From Bacteroidota bacterium (GTDB taxonomy: Bacteria > Bacteroidota > Ignavibacteria > UBA10030 > SZUA-254), in NCBI GenBank assembly GCA_020056225.1, contig JAGVIE010000011.1, forward strand, positions 1 to 44,565: a DNA stretch of 44,565 bases, read 5' to 3'. The translations under genes and the position numbers were made by a program. A model generated the notes under the pieces. It made no database searches. It saw only the letters and a program-made list of their open reading frames with translations, and was not told the origin of the DNA. Position 1 is the first letter of the stretch. Each line of letters starts with the position of its first letter. Shown here piece after piece: positions 28,199-36,038 of the stretch.

Positions 28199-29149
28199 AT
28201 GAAAAAAAATAGAACCATCTTCGATCAAATTAAAATTCTGTCATCGGAACAAAGAAATAATAAAAGTCATAATTTTGACACAATGAGAACAAATAAAATT
28301 TTAACAGTTATTAACGATGAAGATGGCTTCGTAATAAGTGCCGTAAAAAAAGAAATCCCGTATATTTCAAAAGCAATAGCATTAGTTATTGATTCATTGA
28401 AAACGGGAGGCAGACTGATTTATGTCGGCGCCGGCACGAGCGGTAGACTGGGAGTTCTGGATGCATCGGAATGCCCGCCTACGTTTGGCACAAACCCGTC
28501 AATGGTCCAGGGAATTATCGCGGGAGGGAAAAAAGCAATCTTCAATTCTCAGGAAGGGGCCGAGGACGATACGGTGGCAGCCTTGAAGGATATACGAAGT
28601 AAAAAGATTCAAGAAAAAGATGTTGTTTGTGGAATTGCCGCCAGCCTGCGTACCCCGTATGTTATGAAAGCGGTTATAGAAGCGAAAAGGGAAGGAGCAA
28701 AAACAATATATATTACCACAAATCCACGTTCAATATTAAATAAAAAAGAGTTTAAGACTCTAAGGGATTGTCTTGATGTAGCAATTTGTCCCGAAGTAGG
28801 TCCGGAAGTAATTATGGGATCAACCCGAATGAAATCAGGCACAGCGCAAAAACTTGTTCTCAATATGATTACAACAACCTCAATGATTCAACTTGGTAAA
28901 GTTTACGAAAACATGATGGTCGATCTCAAAATGAACAGCAAGAAACTTGAAGAACGAGCCAAGCGTGTTCTGATGATTAGTACGGGCGTAGATTATCAAA
29001 CCGCTTCAAATGTTTTAAAGAAAGCCGGCGGACATGTTAAAACTGCAATTGTTATGATTAAGACGAATTCGTCAGTTACACAGGCGCGTGCACACCTAAG
29101 AAAAGCCAACGGGTTCGTTCGAATAGCTATTCAGGAAAAGAGAAAATGA
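28199..29149 (+). CDS. murQ: N-acetylmuramic acid 6-phosphate etherase
   Basis: This 316-residue SIS-domain enzyme cleaves the lactyl ether of MurNAc-6-phosphate to give GlcNAc-6-phosphate in cell-wall recycling. The phosphosugar-binding loop is YVGAGTSGRLGVLDASECPP and the catalytic Glu region is SQEGAEDDTVAALKDI. CPEVGPEVIMGSTRMKSGTA is the MurQ/GCKR family signature. The C-terminal UBA-like helices (KVLKKAGGHVKTAIVM) fit. It is probably co-transcribed with rsmG. No MurNAc kinase or transporter is adjacent. The stop overlaps the next gene by 4 nt. Confidence 0.94.
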   Translation: MKKNRTIFDQIKILSSEQRNNKSHNFDTMRTNKILTVINDEDGFVISAVKKEIPYISKAIALVIDSLKTGGRLIYVGAGTSGRLGVLDASECPPTFGTNPSMVQGIIAGGKKAIFNSQEGAEDDTVAALKDIRSKKIQEKDVVCGIAASLRTPYVMKAVIEAKREGAKTIYITTNPRSILNKKEFKTLRDCLDVAICPEVGPEVIMGSTRMKSGTAQKLVLNMITTTSMIQLGKVYENMMVDLKMNSKKLEERAKRVLMISTGVDYQTASNVLKKAGGHVKTAIVMIKTNSSVTQARAHLRKANGFVRIAIQEKRK

Positions 29150-29859
29150 AAACAGAATTTTTATTAGATGAGGAAATGTTCCCACCATTTGAAGGATTTC
29201 CGGCGGAAGGAATTGACTTTCTAACACGACTGAAGAAAAATAATAACCGGGAATGGTTTGCTAAACATAAATCTGAATACGAGGATTTTGTTCGGTTACC
29301 GATGCAATCATTGATTACATTGCTCAGAGCGCCGATGACAAAGTTAGCGCCCAAGATTGATATCAATCCTAGGCGGAACATGTTTCGCATCTACCGGGAT
29401 ACGCGATTCAGCAAAAATAAAACACCGTACAAAACCCACGTTGCCGCAGTATTTCATCTGAAGGGACACTGGCAGCAAAGCGCCGGATATTATGTTCACA
29501 TTGAACCGGGGAATATTTATGTCGGTGGTGGAATCTATATGCCGGACAGCAACCAACTTAAATTGATTCGAAGCGCCATAGCGGAACGCACAGACGATTT
29601 TAGAATGATCGTGGAAAGTAAAATTTTCAAGAAAAGATTTCGGACACTGGAAGGCGGCAAACTTCTGCGGGCACCACTCGGATATTCACCCGAGCATCCG
29701 ATGATTGAGTGGCTGAAGTATAAAAGTTTTTACACAGGCGTGGAATGGAAAGAAAAAGAATGTTATTCTTCGAAATTTATCGACAAGATTGTTATTGTCT
29801 ATAAAGATCTGCTGCCATTAATCAGATTTTTGAATGAAGCGCTCGGGAAATCTGAATAA
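29146..29859 (+). CDS. DUF2461 domain protein
   Basis: This 237-residue soluble protein matches the DUF2461/TIGR02453 family: FPAEGIDFLTRLKKNNNREWFAKHK at the start, RMFRIYRDTRFSKNKTPYKTH in the middle, and GYYVHIEPGNIYVGGGIYMP later. The family is widespread, and its biochemical role is not established. The start overlaps murQ by 4 nt, so it is translationally coupled, which hints at a wall-recycling or housekeeping role but does not show it. Confidence 0.88.
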   Translation: MKTEFLLDEEMFPPFEGFPAEGIDFLTRLKKNNNREWFAKHKSEYEDFVRLPMQSLITLLRAPMTKLAPKIDINPRRNMFRIYRDTRFSKNKTPYKTHVAAVFHLKGHWQQSAGYYVHIEPGNIYVGGGIYMPDSNQLKLIRSAIAERTDDFRMIVESKIFKKRFRTLEGGKLLRAPLGYSPEHPMIEWLKYKSFYTGVEWKEKECYSSKFIDKIVIVYKDLLPLIRFLNEALGKSE

Positions 29860-29919
29860 TTATTTCCAGGATTATTTTAGTTCGATCGTGAAAGTCATTT
29901 AGATCAACCGAATCATGGT

Positions 29920-31107
29920 TCAGACTGTTGAGACATAATCTACTATCTCGCTTACAGCTTTTTGAAAAGCGAAACTTTCTGTCAACAAACTTACAATAAG
30001 ATATCCATCATCCTCAAAATCGAAGAAGTAGCCGGGGAACAGATAAACCCCTTTGGTTTCAAGCAGTTGCAGTGCCCACTCTTCTTCGGATTTAATTCTA
30101 GGCACGCGAACGATACCGTACCAGCCACCCTGAGCGGTTAGCGCCGAGCAGGAACTGTTTAATGTTTGAGTTATTAGAGTTGAGTAATTCGAGCGAATGC
30201 GAGTAAGAATATTTTGTTGAATAATCTTTCCGGCATCAAACAACTTCGGCAATGCAACTTGTACCGGCGTATTCACCGAAAGAAATGTGTCACAGATTAT
30301 ATCGAGCCTTTCCAGCGCCTCATTAATAATTGGCTTTTGACCATTGACGATTATCCACCCCAACTTCATCTGCGGCAGTCCCATCATTTTTGAGATACCG
30401 TTTAATGTGAAAGTCAGCACTTCCGATTCACCGGCGGTAGATGCGGTTCTGCCCTCTTCACTCTCAAAAGCATAATCAATAAAAACTTCATCAACGATTA
30501 GCGATAGATTATTTTCCTTAGCAAGGGCAACAATTCCACGGTAATCATTCTGCCGTAGATACATTCCCGTCGGATTGTGAGGATTGATTAAAACTATCGC
30601 TTTCGTATCTTTATTGATAGCGGTCTTAATTGAATCGATATCGACTTGCCATTCATGATCGTAGCGCACGCAGTAATAGTTAAGTTCAACATCATTCAGT
30701 TGGGCAAGGTAGTCAAACAGCGGGTACGAAGGTTTTGGAACAAGAATATTTTCGCCGACGTTACACAGAAGCTTGAAGATGATAGAATAAGCTTCGCTCG
30801 TGCTTGCAGTAAGAAATATGTTGGAGGGGTCGACAACGATATTTTTCTTCTTGTAAAATTCACAGACAAGCTCTCGTGCTGAAAGGAGTCCGCGAGGATC
30901 AGGTTCATAATGAAATACAGATGGATTTGAGATGGCGGAGAGAATTTCTTCTTCGGGATACCCGATACCGCACTCGGTTGGGTTGGAAATAGTTAAATCA
31001 ATAATTGATTTGCCATTCTTGCGAAGCGAATCAATCAGCCTGGAGAGTTTATTCGGCTGGCGATGCCAGTTTGTTCGCTTAGAAAAGGTCATATGCGATG
31101 GGTTCAT
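29920..31107 (-). CDS. Pyridoxal-phosphate-dependent aminotransferase, class I/II
   Basis: This 395-residue fold-type-I aminotransferase has a substrate arm IIDLTISNPTECGIGYP near the N-terminus, a PLP pocket ASTSEAYSIIFKLLC, NPHNPTGMYL with the Asn contacting the cofactor, and DEVFIDYAF. The Schiff-base Lys lies in LNGISKMMGLPQMKLGW. The amino-acid substrate cannot be read from sequence; aspartate/alanine-type enzymes are the nearest style. It is 41 bp behind typA on the same strand, so it may share its transcript. An N-terminal ATG at 31092 (MTFSK) is an alternative start. Confidence 0.9.
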   Translation of the reverse strand: MNPSHMTFSKRTNWHRQPNKLSRLIDSLRKNGKSIIDLTISNPTECGIGYPEEEILSAISNPSVFHYEPDPRGLLSARELVCEFYKKKNIVVDPSNIFLTASTSEAYSIIFKLLCNVGENILVPKPSYPLFDYLAQLNDVELNYYCVRYDHEWQVDIDSIKTAINKDTKAIVLINPHNPTGMYLRQNDYRGIVALAKENNLSLIVDEVFIDYAFESEEGRTASTAGESEVLTFTLNGISKMMGLPQMKLGWIIVNGQKPIINEALERLDIICDTFLSVNTPVQVALPKLFDAGKIIQQNILTRIRSNYSTLITQTLNSSCSALTAQGGWYGIVRVPRIKSEEEWALQLLETKGVYLFPGYFFDFEDDGYLIVSLLTESFAFQKAVSEIVDYVSTV

Positions 31108-31148
31108 GGGACGCTAAGCCATCTAATTTTTTTACTTTTGCATTGATC

Positions 31149-33014
31149 TCAGTCCACCTCAAGGGACACGGCTTTTTTTTTCGACTTCCTCAACCGTTCG
31201 TTATGGTCGAGATATTTCTTCCGAAGACGGAGAGATTTTGGAGTAACTTCAAGGTATTCGTCGTTAGTGATCCACTCAATAGCCTGTTCCAATGTATGAA
31301 GTCGTGGTGGTTCAAGCCGTATAGCCTCATCGGCGCCACTGGCGCGCATATTTGAAAGCTGTTTGGTTTTACAGACGTTCACAATAACATCTTCATCGCG
31401 GGCACTTTCTCCCACGATCATTCCTTTATAAACCCGAATTCCCGGCTCGATGAAAAATGATATCCGTTCCTGAAGTTTCCACATGGCATAAGCAGTTGAG
31501 TTTCCGTCTTCAAGCTGGACAATTGCACCCCTATGCCTTGTTGCCACCTCGCCTTTATACGGTTCATATCCATGGAAATTGTGATGCAAAATTCCCGTGC
31601 CCTTGGTTTCAGTCATAAATTCAGAACGAAAGCCAAGAAGCCCACGAGCGGGGACAACGAATTCCAATCGTGTGTTTCCCAGAGACTGAAGCATATTTTT
31701 CATAATTCCACGACGGGAACCGAGATTTTCTATAACCGTTCCCACAAATTCATCAGGAACATCTATGATCACATGCTCCATCGGTTCGCTTAAAACATCA
31801 TCGATGCGCTTGAAAATTACCTCGGGGGCTGATACCTGGAACTCGTATCCTTCGCGGCGCATTGTCTCGATTAAAATTGCAAGGTGCAATTCTCCTCGCC
31901 CGCTTACTTTCAATGTATCGGGATTGTCGGTTAGCTCAACGCGCAAACTAACATTTGATCGCAACTCTCTTGTTAGTCGTTCACCAAGGTGGCGTGTGGT
32001 AACATACTTTCCTTCTTGTCCGGCAAAGGGAGAATTATTTACGACAAAGTTCATAGAGAGAGTCGGTTCTTCGATAGAAACAAAAGACAGTGGCGCCGGG
32101 TCTGCCGCATCGGCTATTGTTTCACCGATGTCCACGTCTTCCATTCCCGCTATTGCTATGATGTCGCCTGCGGATGCATCGGCAATTTCAACGCGCTTCA
32201 ATCCTTCAAATGTATAAATCTTTGTTACCCGCGCATCCTCAACCAAACCATCGCGATGAATGATTTTCATTGGTGAACCAAGTCGTATTGTACCGCGATC
32301 GATTCTTCCGATACCAAGCCTTCCAAGATAATCGTTATAGTCGATTGTTGTAACTAGCATCTGGAAAGGTGATTCATAGTCGCCCGGGGGCGGTGGAATT
32401 TGATTCACTATTGCCTCGAAAAGCGGGTCGAGATTAACGGCTTCCTCCTCAAGTTCGTTTTTTGCCAAGCCCTGCTTTGCAACACAATATATTATTGGAA
32501 AATCCAGCTGATGATCGTGCGCGCCGAGTGAGAGAAATAGTTCAAATACTTCATCAAGTACCTCATGGGGTCGCGCATCCTTCCTATCTATTTTGTTGAT
32601 GACAACAATCGGCTGAAGATTCAGGTCGAGTGATTTTTTCAACACGAATTTTGTCCCGGGAAGCGGTCCCTCGGCGGCATCTACGAGAAGAAGTACACCC
32701 TCAACCATTTTAAGAGTACGCTCGACTTCTCCGGCAAAATCCGAGTGCCCCGGAGTATCAACTATATTAATCTTTATTATTCCCTTGTCATCAGAATTTG
32801 CAATACCGTGTTTATAAAAAACCGCAGTATTTTTCGCAAGGATAGTTATTCCCTTTTCACGCTCCAACTCATTGGAATCCATCACCCGCTTGACCACCTC
32901 CTGGTTCGCTCTAAAGGTGCCGGTTTGTCTAAGCATATGGTCGACAAGCGTAGTTTTCCCGTGATCGACATGTGCGATAATAGCAATATTTCGTATATCT
33001 TCTCTTAGTTTCAT
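31149..33014 (-). CDS. typA: Ribosome-associated translational GTPase TypA/BipA
   Basis: This EF-G-like GTPase binds the ribosome and supports 50S assembly and stress growth. I chose ATG 33014 ([20 protein letters not shown]), which gives 621 residues and the normal family N-terminus; a GTG at 33047 would add eleven atypical residues. G1 is [11 protein letters not shown]2/G3 are [11 protein letters not shown]-like ([10 protein letters not shown]) and DTPGHSDF, and [10 protein letters not shown] is G4. The BipA-specific C-terminal domain is seen in [19 protein letters not shown] and [14 protein letters not shown]-like ([18 protein letters not shown]). Confidence 0.96.
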   Translation of the reverse strand: MKLREDIRNIAIIAHVDHGKTTLVDHMLRQTGTFRANQEVVKRVMDSNELEREKGITILAKNTAVFYKHGIANSDDKGIIKINIVDTPGHSDFAGEVERTLKMVEGVLLLVDAAEGPLPGTKFVLKKSLDLNLQPIVVINKIDRKDARPHEVLDEVFELFLSLGAHDHQLDFPIIYCVAKQGLAKNELEEEAVNLDPLFEAIVNQIPPPPGDYESPFQMLVTTIDYNDYLGRLGIGRIDRGTIRLGSPMKIIHRDGLVEDARVTKIYTFEGLKRVEIADASAGDIIAIAGMEDVDIGETIADAADPAPLSFVSIEEPTLSMNFVVNNSPFAGQEGKYVTTRHLGERLTRELRSNVSLRVELTDNPDTLKVSGRGELHLAILIETMRREGYEFQVSAPEVIFKRIDDVLSEPMEHVIIDVPDEFVGTVIENLGSRRGIMKNMLQSLGNTRLEFVVPARGLLGFRSEFMTETKGTGILHHNFHGYEPYKGEVATRHRGAIVQLEDGNSTAYAMWKLQERISFFIEPGIRVYKGMIVGESARDEDVIVNVCKTKQLSNMRASGADEAIRLEPPRLHTLEQAIEWITNDEYLEVTPKSLRLRKKYLDHNERLRKSKKKAVSLEVD

Positions 33015-33101
33015 AAAGATTATCCATGATAGCCGTGAATGTTCCACGGTGTGTGTATTATTTAACGATAATGTCCCGTAAGTAGACTAAAATTAAGAAT
33101 A

Positions 33102-33134
33102 AAAACGCCCCAAGCGCTTACGCTCGAGGCGTTT
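33102..33134 (-). terminator. Terminator-like hairpin in the typA leader region
   Basis: Read on the minus strand, AAACGCC pairs with GGCGTTT around an inner GAGCG/CGCTT stem and is followed by TTTTTATT. It lies about 88 nt upstream of the typA start, between two divergent genes, where no gene needs terminating. It may be an attenuator of typA or the end of a small RNA starting in 33135-33281. Confidence 0.6.
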
Positions 33135-33281
33135 AGTTCCATCTATGATAAATACAAGATACGGAAATTAAAGGAGAAAAGAAAAAATACAAAATCAAAA
33201 CAATTTCCCGCAGCCACTAAACCATTAACAATATTAGATGTCAAACAAATAAAATTAATACTAATCATAAAGGGGAATTAT

Positions 33282-33809
33282 ATGAAAACATTATTTTTAC
33301 TTCTGTTCATGACAACGATAGTTGCATGGGCACAGCCTCGCGAGTTTGACGATGATGATGATGCACCGGTCGGACAGATGTTTGGAGGCGGTCGATTTAT
33401 TGAAAAGCTGGATTTGAATGCGGATCAACAAAAACAATTCGACAAGCTACACACCAATAAGCAGAAAAAACAAATCGATCTTAGATCAAAGATTCAAACG
33501 CTTCGGTTGGATTTAAGGGAATTGTTTAATGAAGATTCACCTAATAAATCAAACATTGCATCGAAAATGAATGAGATTAGCAAACTCCAAACAGAAGCGA
33601 AGCTAAGTCATCTCGATCTATGGTTTGAAGTGAATAAAATTCTTAAACCGGATCAACAAAAGCTCTGGAAAGAACACCGCATGATGATGGGCTCAAGAGC
33701 TGGGCGCCAAGGCAATGGTGGCATGCGGGATGAAATGAGAAAGCCAATGGGAAGACATGGGCGCGGAGGAGACCGCATGGAATGCAAGCCGAATTGCTTA
33801 GGTGACTAA
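33282..33809 (+). CDS. Spy/CpxP-like periplasmic LTxxQ protein
   Basis: This 175-residue secreted protein has a signal peptide (MKTLFLLLFMTTIVAWAQ) and an acidic run (EFDDDDDAP). A helical domain follows with two degenerate LTxxQ motifs, LNADQQKQF and LKPDQQKLW, as in Spy/CpxP chaperones and zinc-resistance proteins. The C-terminus is rich in Met, His, Arg and Gly (HRMMMGSR, GRHGRGGDRMEC), which could bind metal such as copper or nickel. It has a GGGG ribosome-binding site and its own terminator, so it is monocistronic. A dedicated sensor kinase is not adjacent. Confidence 0.82.
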   Translation: MKTLFLLLFMTTIVAWAQPREFDDDDDAPVGQMFGGGRFIEKLDLNADQQKQFDKLHTNKQKKQIDLRSKIQTLRLDLRELFNEDSPNKSNIASKMNEISKLQTEAKLSHLDLWFEVNKILKPDQQKLWKEHRMMMGSRAGRQGNGGMRDEMRKPMGRHGRGGDRMECKPNCLGD

Positions 33810-33830
33810 AATATTTTATTTATTAGATTA

Positions 33831-33862
33831 ATGCCCCGAGAAAATTTCTCGAGGCATTTTTT
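33831..33862 (+). terminator. Intrinsic terminator after the Spy-like gene
   Basis: ATGCC-x-CGAGAAA pairs with TTTCTCG-AGGCAT almost perfectly, followed by TTTTTTATTTT on the plus strand, 22 nt after the stop. Confidence 0.88.
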
Positions 33863-34077
33863 ATTTTACAAACGGGTAAATCGTTCATACGATTACCAAT
33901 TGTGAAAAACGGCATGAGTCATATCACCCAAGAATTTTGTATAAGTTCCCCATGAGTTGTGCGATTCAGCGTAATATTCTAATATCCATAAGCAATATAG
34001 TGGTATAGTAATTGAAGTCAATGACCAGCCTAGGACTCACCCCTTATTTTAATGTAACAATCATTCTAAGAATTGCT

Positions 34078-34797
34078 ATGCGAATACTTTCAATTCTAGT
34101 CGGATTCATAGTAACGCTCCAGATGGGTTTCGGTCAAAGCGTCATTAAATCGAAACATGATTTATCCAGCAATAATGACGGCGTGACCCAATGGCAGAGT
34201 ACAGACGAAAAACAAGTTTGTATATTTTGTCATACGCCTCATTCTCCGACTACAACTATACTACCCCTTTGGAATAAATCTCAGCCGAGCAACACGGTGT
34301 TCTCGGCGTATTCATCTCCGACAATGGAAGGAGTGCCTAACAGCGATCTAAGCGGAAGTTATTCACTTTTGTGTTTGAGTTGTCATGATGGTTCAACACC
34401 GATGGATGCTCTTCTTAATCCGTCGGAAATTGGTAAGCCGCACATGGCAGGCGGATACACCCGACTTGGAGACGTATATTATCCCGGAAGCCCATTCGCC
34501 CAATTCCCGGGCGCAAATATTGGTGAAGGATACGGAGGATCGGCTGGCACAAACTTAACAAACGATCATCCCGTCAACATTGTGTACGATGCTTCACACC
34601 CCGGTGTAATGAAAGGCAAATTGTTTGATCCGGAATCGAAATCAAGCGGACTTGGTGGAACTGTTACCGTGAAGATGCTCTTCGAAAATAAAGTAGAATG
34701 TCCATCATGCCATGATCCGCATAACCCAACCATTGTTCCGTTTCTGCGTCTTTCAACTTCAAACGGAACCCTCTGCATTGCATGTCATAATAAATAG
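34078..34797 (+). CDS. Tetrahaem c-type cytochrome
   Basis: This exported protein of 239 residues starts at ATG 34078, which puts the signal peptide MRILSILVGFIVTLQMGFGQ at the very N-terminus; a TTG at 34012 would add 22 non-signal residues. Four CXXCH haem-binding motifs are present: CIFCH at 48-52, CLSCH at 99-103, CPSCH and CIACH near the C-terminus. The SKHDLS and CHTPH-type context is the style of small multihaem proteins in metal- or nitrogen-cycling bacteria. It is first of a three-gene cluster whose last gene is a large cytochrome, so electron transfer across the periplasm or envelope is inferred. Confidence 0.88.
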   Translation: MRILSILVGFIVTLQMGFGQSVIKSKHDLSSNNDGVTQWQSTDEKQVCIFCHTPHSPTTTILPLWNKSQPSNTVFSAYSSPTMEGVPNSDLSGSYSLLCLSCHDGSTPMDALLNPSEIGKPHMAGGYTRLGDVYYPGSPFAQFPGANIGEGYGGSAGTNLTNDHPVNIVYDASHPGVMKGKLFDPESKSSGLGGTVTVKMLFENKVECPSCHDPHNPTIVPFLRLSTSNGTLCIACHNK

Positions 34798-34809
34798 TGA
34801 GTATAAATT

Positions 34810-36027
34810 ATGAGACAAATATATAGACGGATATTATTTCCAATTTTGTTTACGGTTATCTTCACAACGTTGTACGCAAGCGGTCCATCGTTAACCTTAA
34901 AAAGCTCGTGGGGTACAACTCTCTTTCGTCCTACCCGCATAGCGGTGAACAACAAAGGCTCGATAGCCGTAGTTGAATATCATAGAAAGCAGATTAATAT
35001 ATTCAATGAAAGTCGTCGGTTGTTGTATAGCGTTCCTGTTTCCCATGCTCCACTGAGTGTCGCTTTTACAGCAGACGACAATCTGTACGCAGGTGTTGAA
35101 AATGATGTTTTTAAACTGAACGCGAACGGCGAGGTTATTGATAAATTTTCTCTTCATGGTTTTACTCCCAAATTTCCCTCCGATATTGATGTGGATGCCG
35201 CTGGTTCGGTATATGTAGTTGACCGGGAACAATGCAAAGTTTTTGTGTGCAATCAAATTGGTGAGATAAAATATTCTTTCGGATCGGCAGGGTCACAGCA
35301 GGGTGAATTTCGCTCACCTGTGGGTATTGCGATAGATGAGACCGCCGGTGAGTTGATTATTGGTGATGCAGGAAACTCGCGCATTCAGGTTTTTTCTCTC
35401 GGCGGAGAATTTCGCCGGATGTTCGGTCAGCACATCAAGCAAATCGATACTGCATGGCAAACGGTGGGAACGTTTGCGCGAATTCAGGGCGTAGCTGTTG
35501 ATACCCGGCATCGTATTTATGTTACAGACAGCGGCTTAGACCATGTGCAAATATTTGATGCCGTTGGAAATCATCTTGGCTTTATAGGCAAAGAAGGACT
35601 TAGAAATTCCCGACTTCGTGTTCCTATGGGAATTAAAGCCTGCAAATCCGAGCGATTATTCATCACGTCTATGGCAGGATCGGAAATTAAAGAATACACA
35701 ATTCAATCCGCCACCGATGTCTCATCCCAGCCTATCGAAACACCCAAGGAATTTGTTCTTGAACAAAATTACCCCAACCCGTTCAATCCATCTACCAGAA
35801 TAAATTTTTCGTTGCCTGAACGAGAATGGGTAACATTGAAAATATACGATGTAATCGGACGTGAAGTTGTGGTACTGGCTAACGAAGACTATAAAAGCGG
35901 GAAGTACACTATCGAATGGGACGGAAGGAACAGCGCGGGCGTGCCGACATCATCGGGCATCTATTTCTACCATTTACAAGCGGGAGAGAAGTATTCGCAA
36001 ACGAACAAAATGGTATTTCTTAAATAA
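34810..36027 (+). CDS. NHL-repeat beta-propeller protein with type IX secretion sorting domain
   Basis: This 405-residue protein has a signal peptide (RILFPILFTVIFTTLYAS), then NHL-type repeats forming a propeller: FRPTRIAVNNKGSIAVVEY, FPSDIDVDAAGSVYVVDRE, FRSPVGIAIDETAGELIIGD and RIQGVAVDTRHRIYVTDSG. The C-terminal 90 residues carry EQNYPNPFNPST, an FlgD/Ig-like fold, and end KMVFLK, the T9SS type A sorting domain that exports proteins and anchors them on the surface. It lies 12 nt after the tetrahaem cytochrome gene and 11 nt before the large cytochrome gene, so it is a surface partner of the same cluster. Confidence 0.9.
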   Translation: MRQIYRRILFPILFTVIFTTLYASGPSLTLKSSWGTTLFRPTRIAVNNKGSIAVVEYHRKQINIFNESRRLLYSVPVSHAPLSVAFTADDNLYAGVENDVFKLNANGEVIDKFSLHGFTPKFPSDIDVDAAGSVYVVDREQCKVFVCNQIGEIKYSFGSAGSQQGEFRSPVGIAIDETAGELIIGDAGNSRIQVFSLGGEFRRMFGQHIKQIDTAWQTVGTFARIQGVAVDTRHRIYVTDSGLDHVQIFDAVGNHLGFIGKEGLRNSRLRVPMGIKACKSERLFITSMAGSEIKEYTIQSATDVSSQPIETPKEFVLEQNYPNPFNPSTRINFSLPEREWVTLKIYDVIGREVVVLANEDYKSGKYTIEWDGRNSAGVPTSSGIYFYHLQAGEKYSQTNKMVFLK

Positions 36028-36038
36028 GGACGCCACCC

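Noticed and set aside
33012-33047. GTG 33047 as the typA start
   Set aside because: It adds eleven residues without family similarity; ATG 33014 gives the standard N-terminus.
33040-33048. TGTTCCACG before typA as a third parS
   Set aside because: Only the left half matches; the right half (GTGTGTG) does not form the palindrome.
34012-34077. TTG 34012 as the start of the tetrahaem cytochrome
   Set aside because: It would bury the signal peptide behind 22 residues; ATG 34078 starts directly with it.
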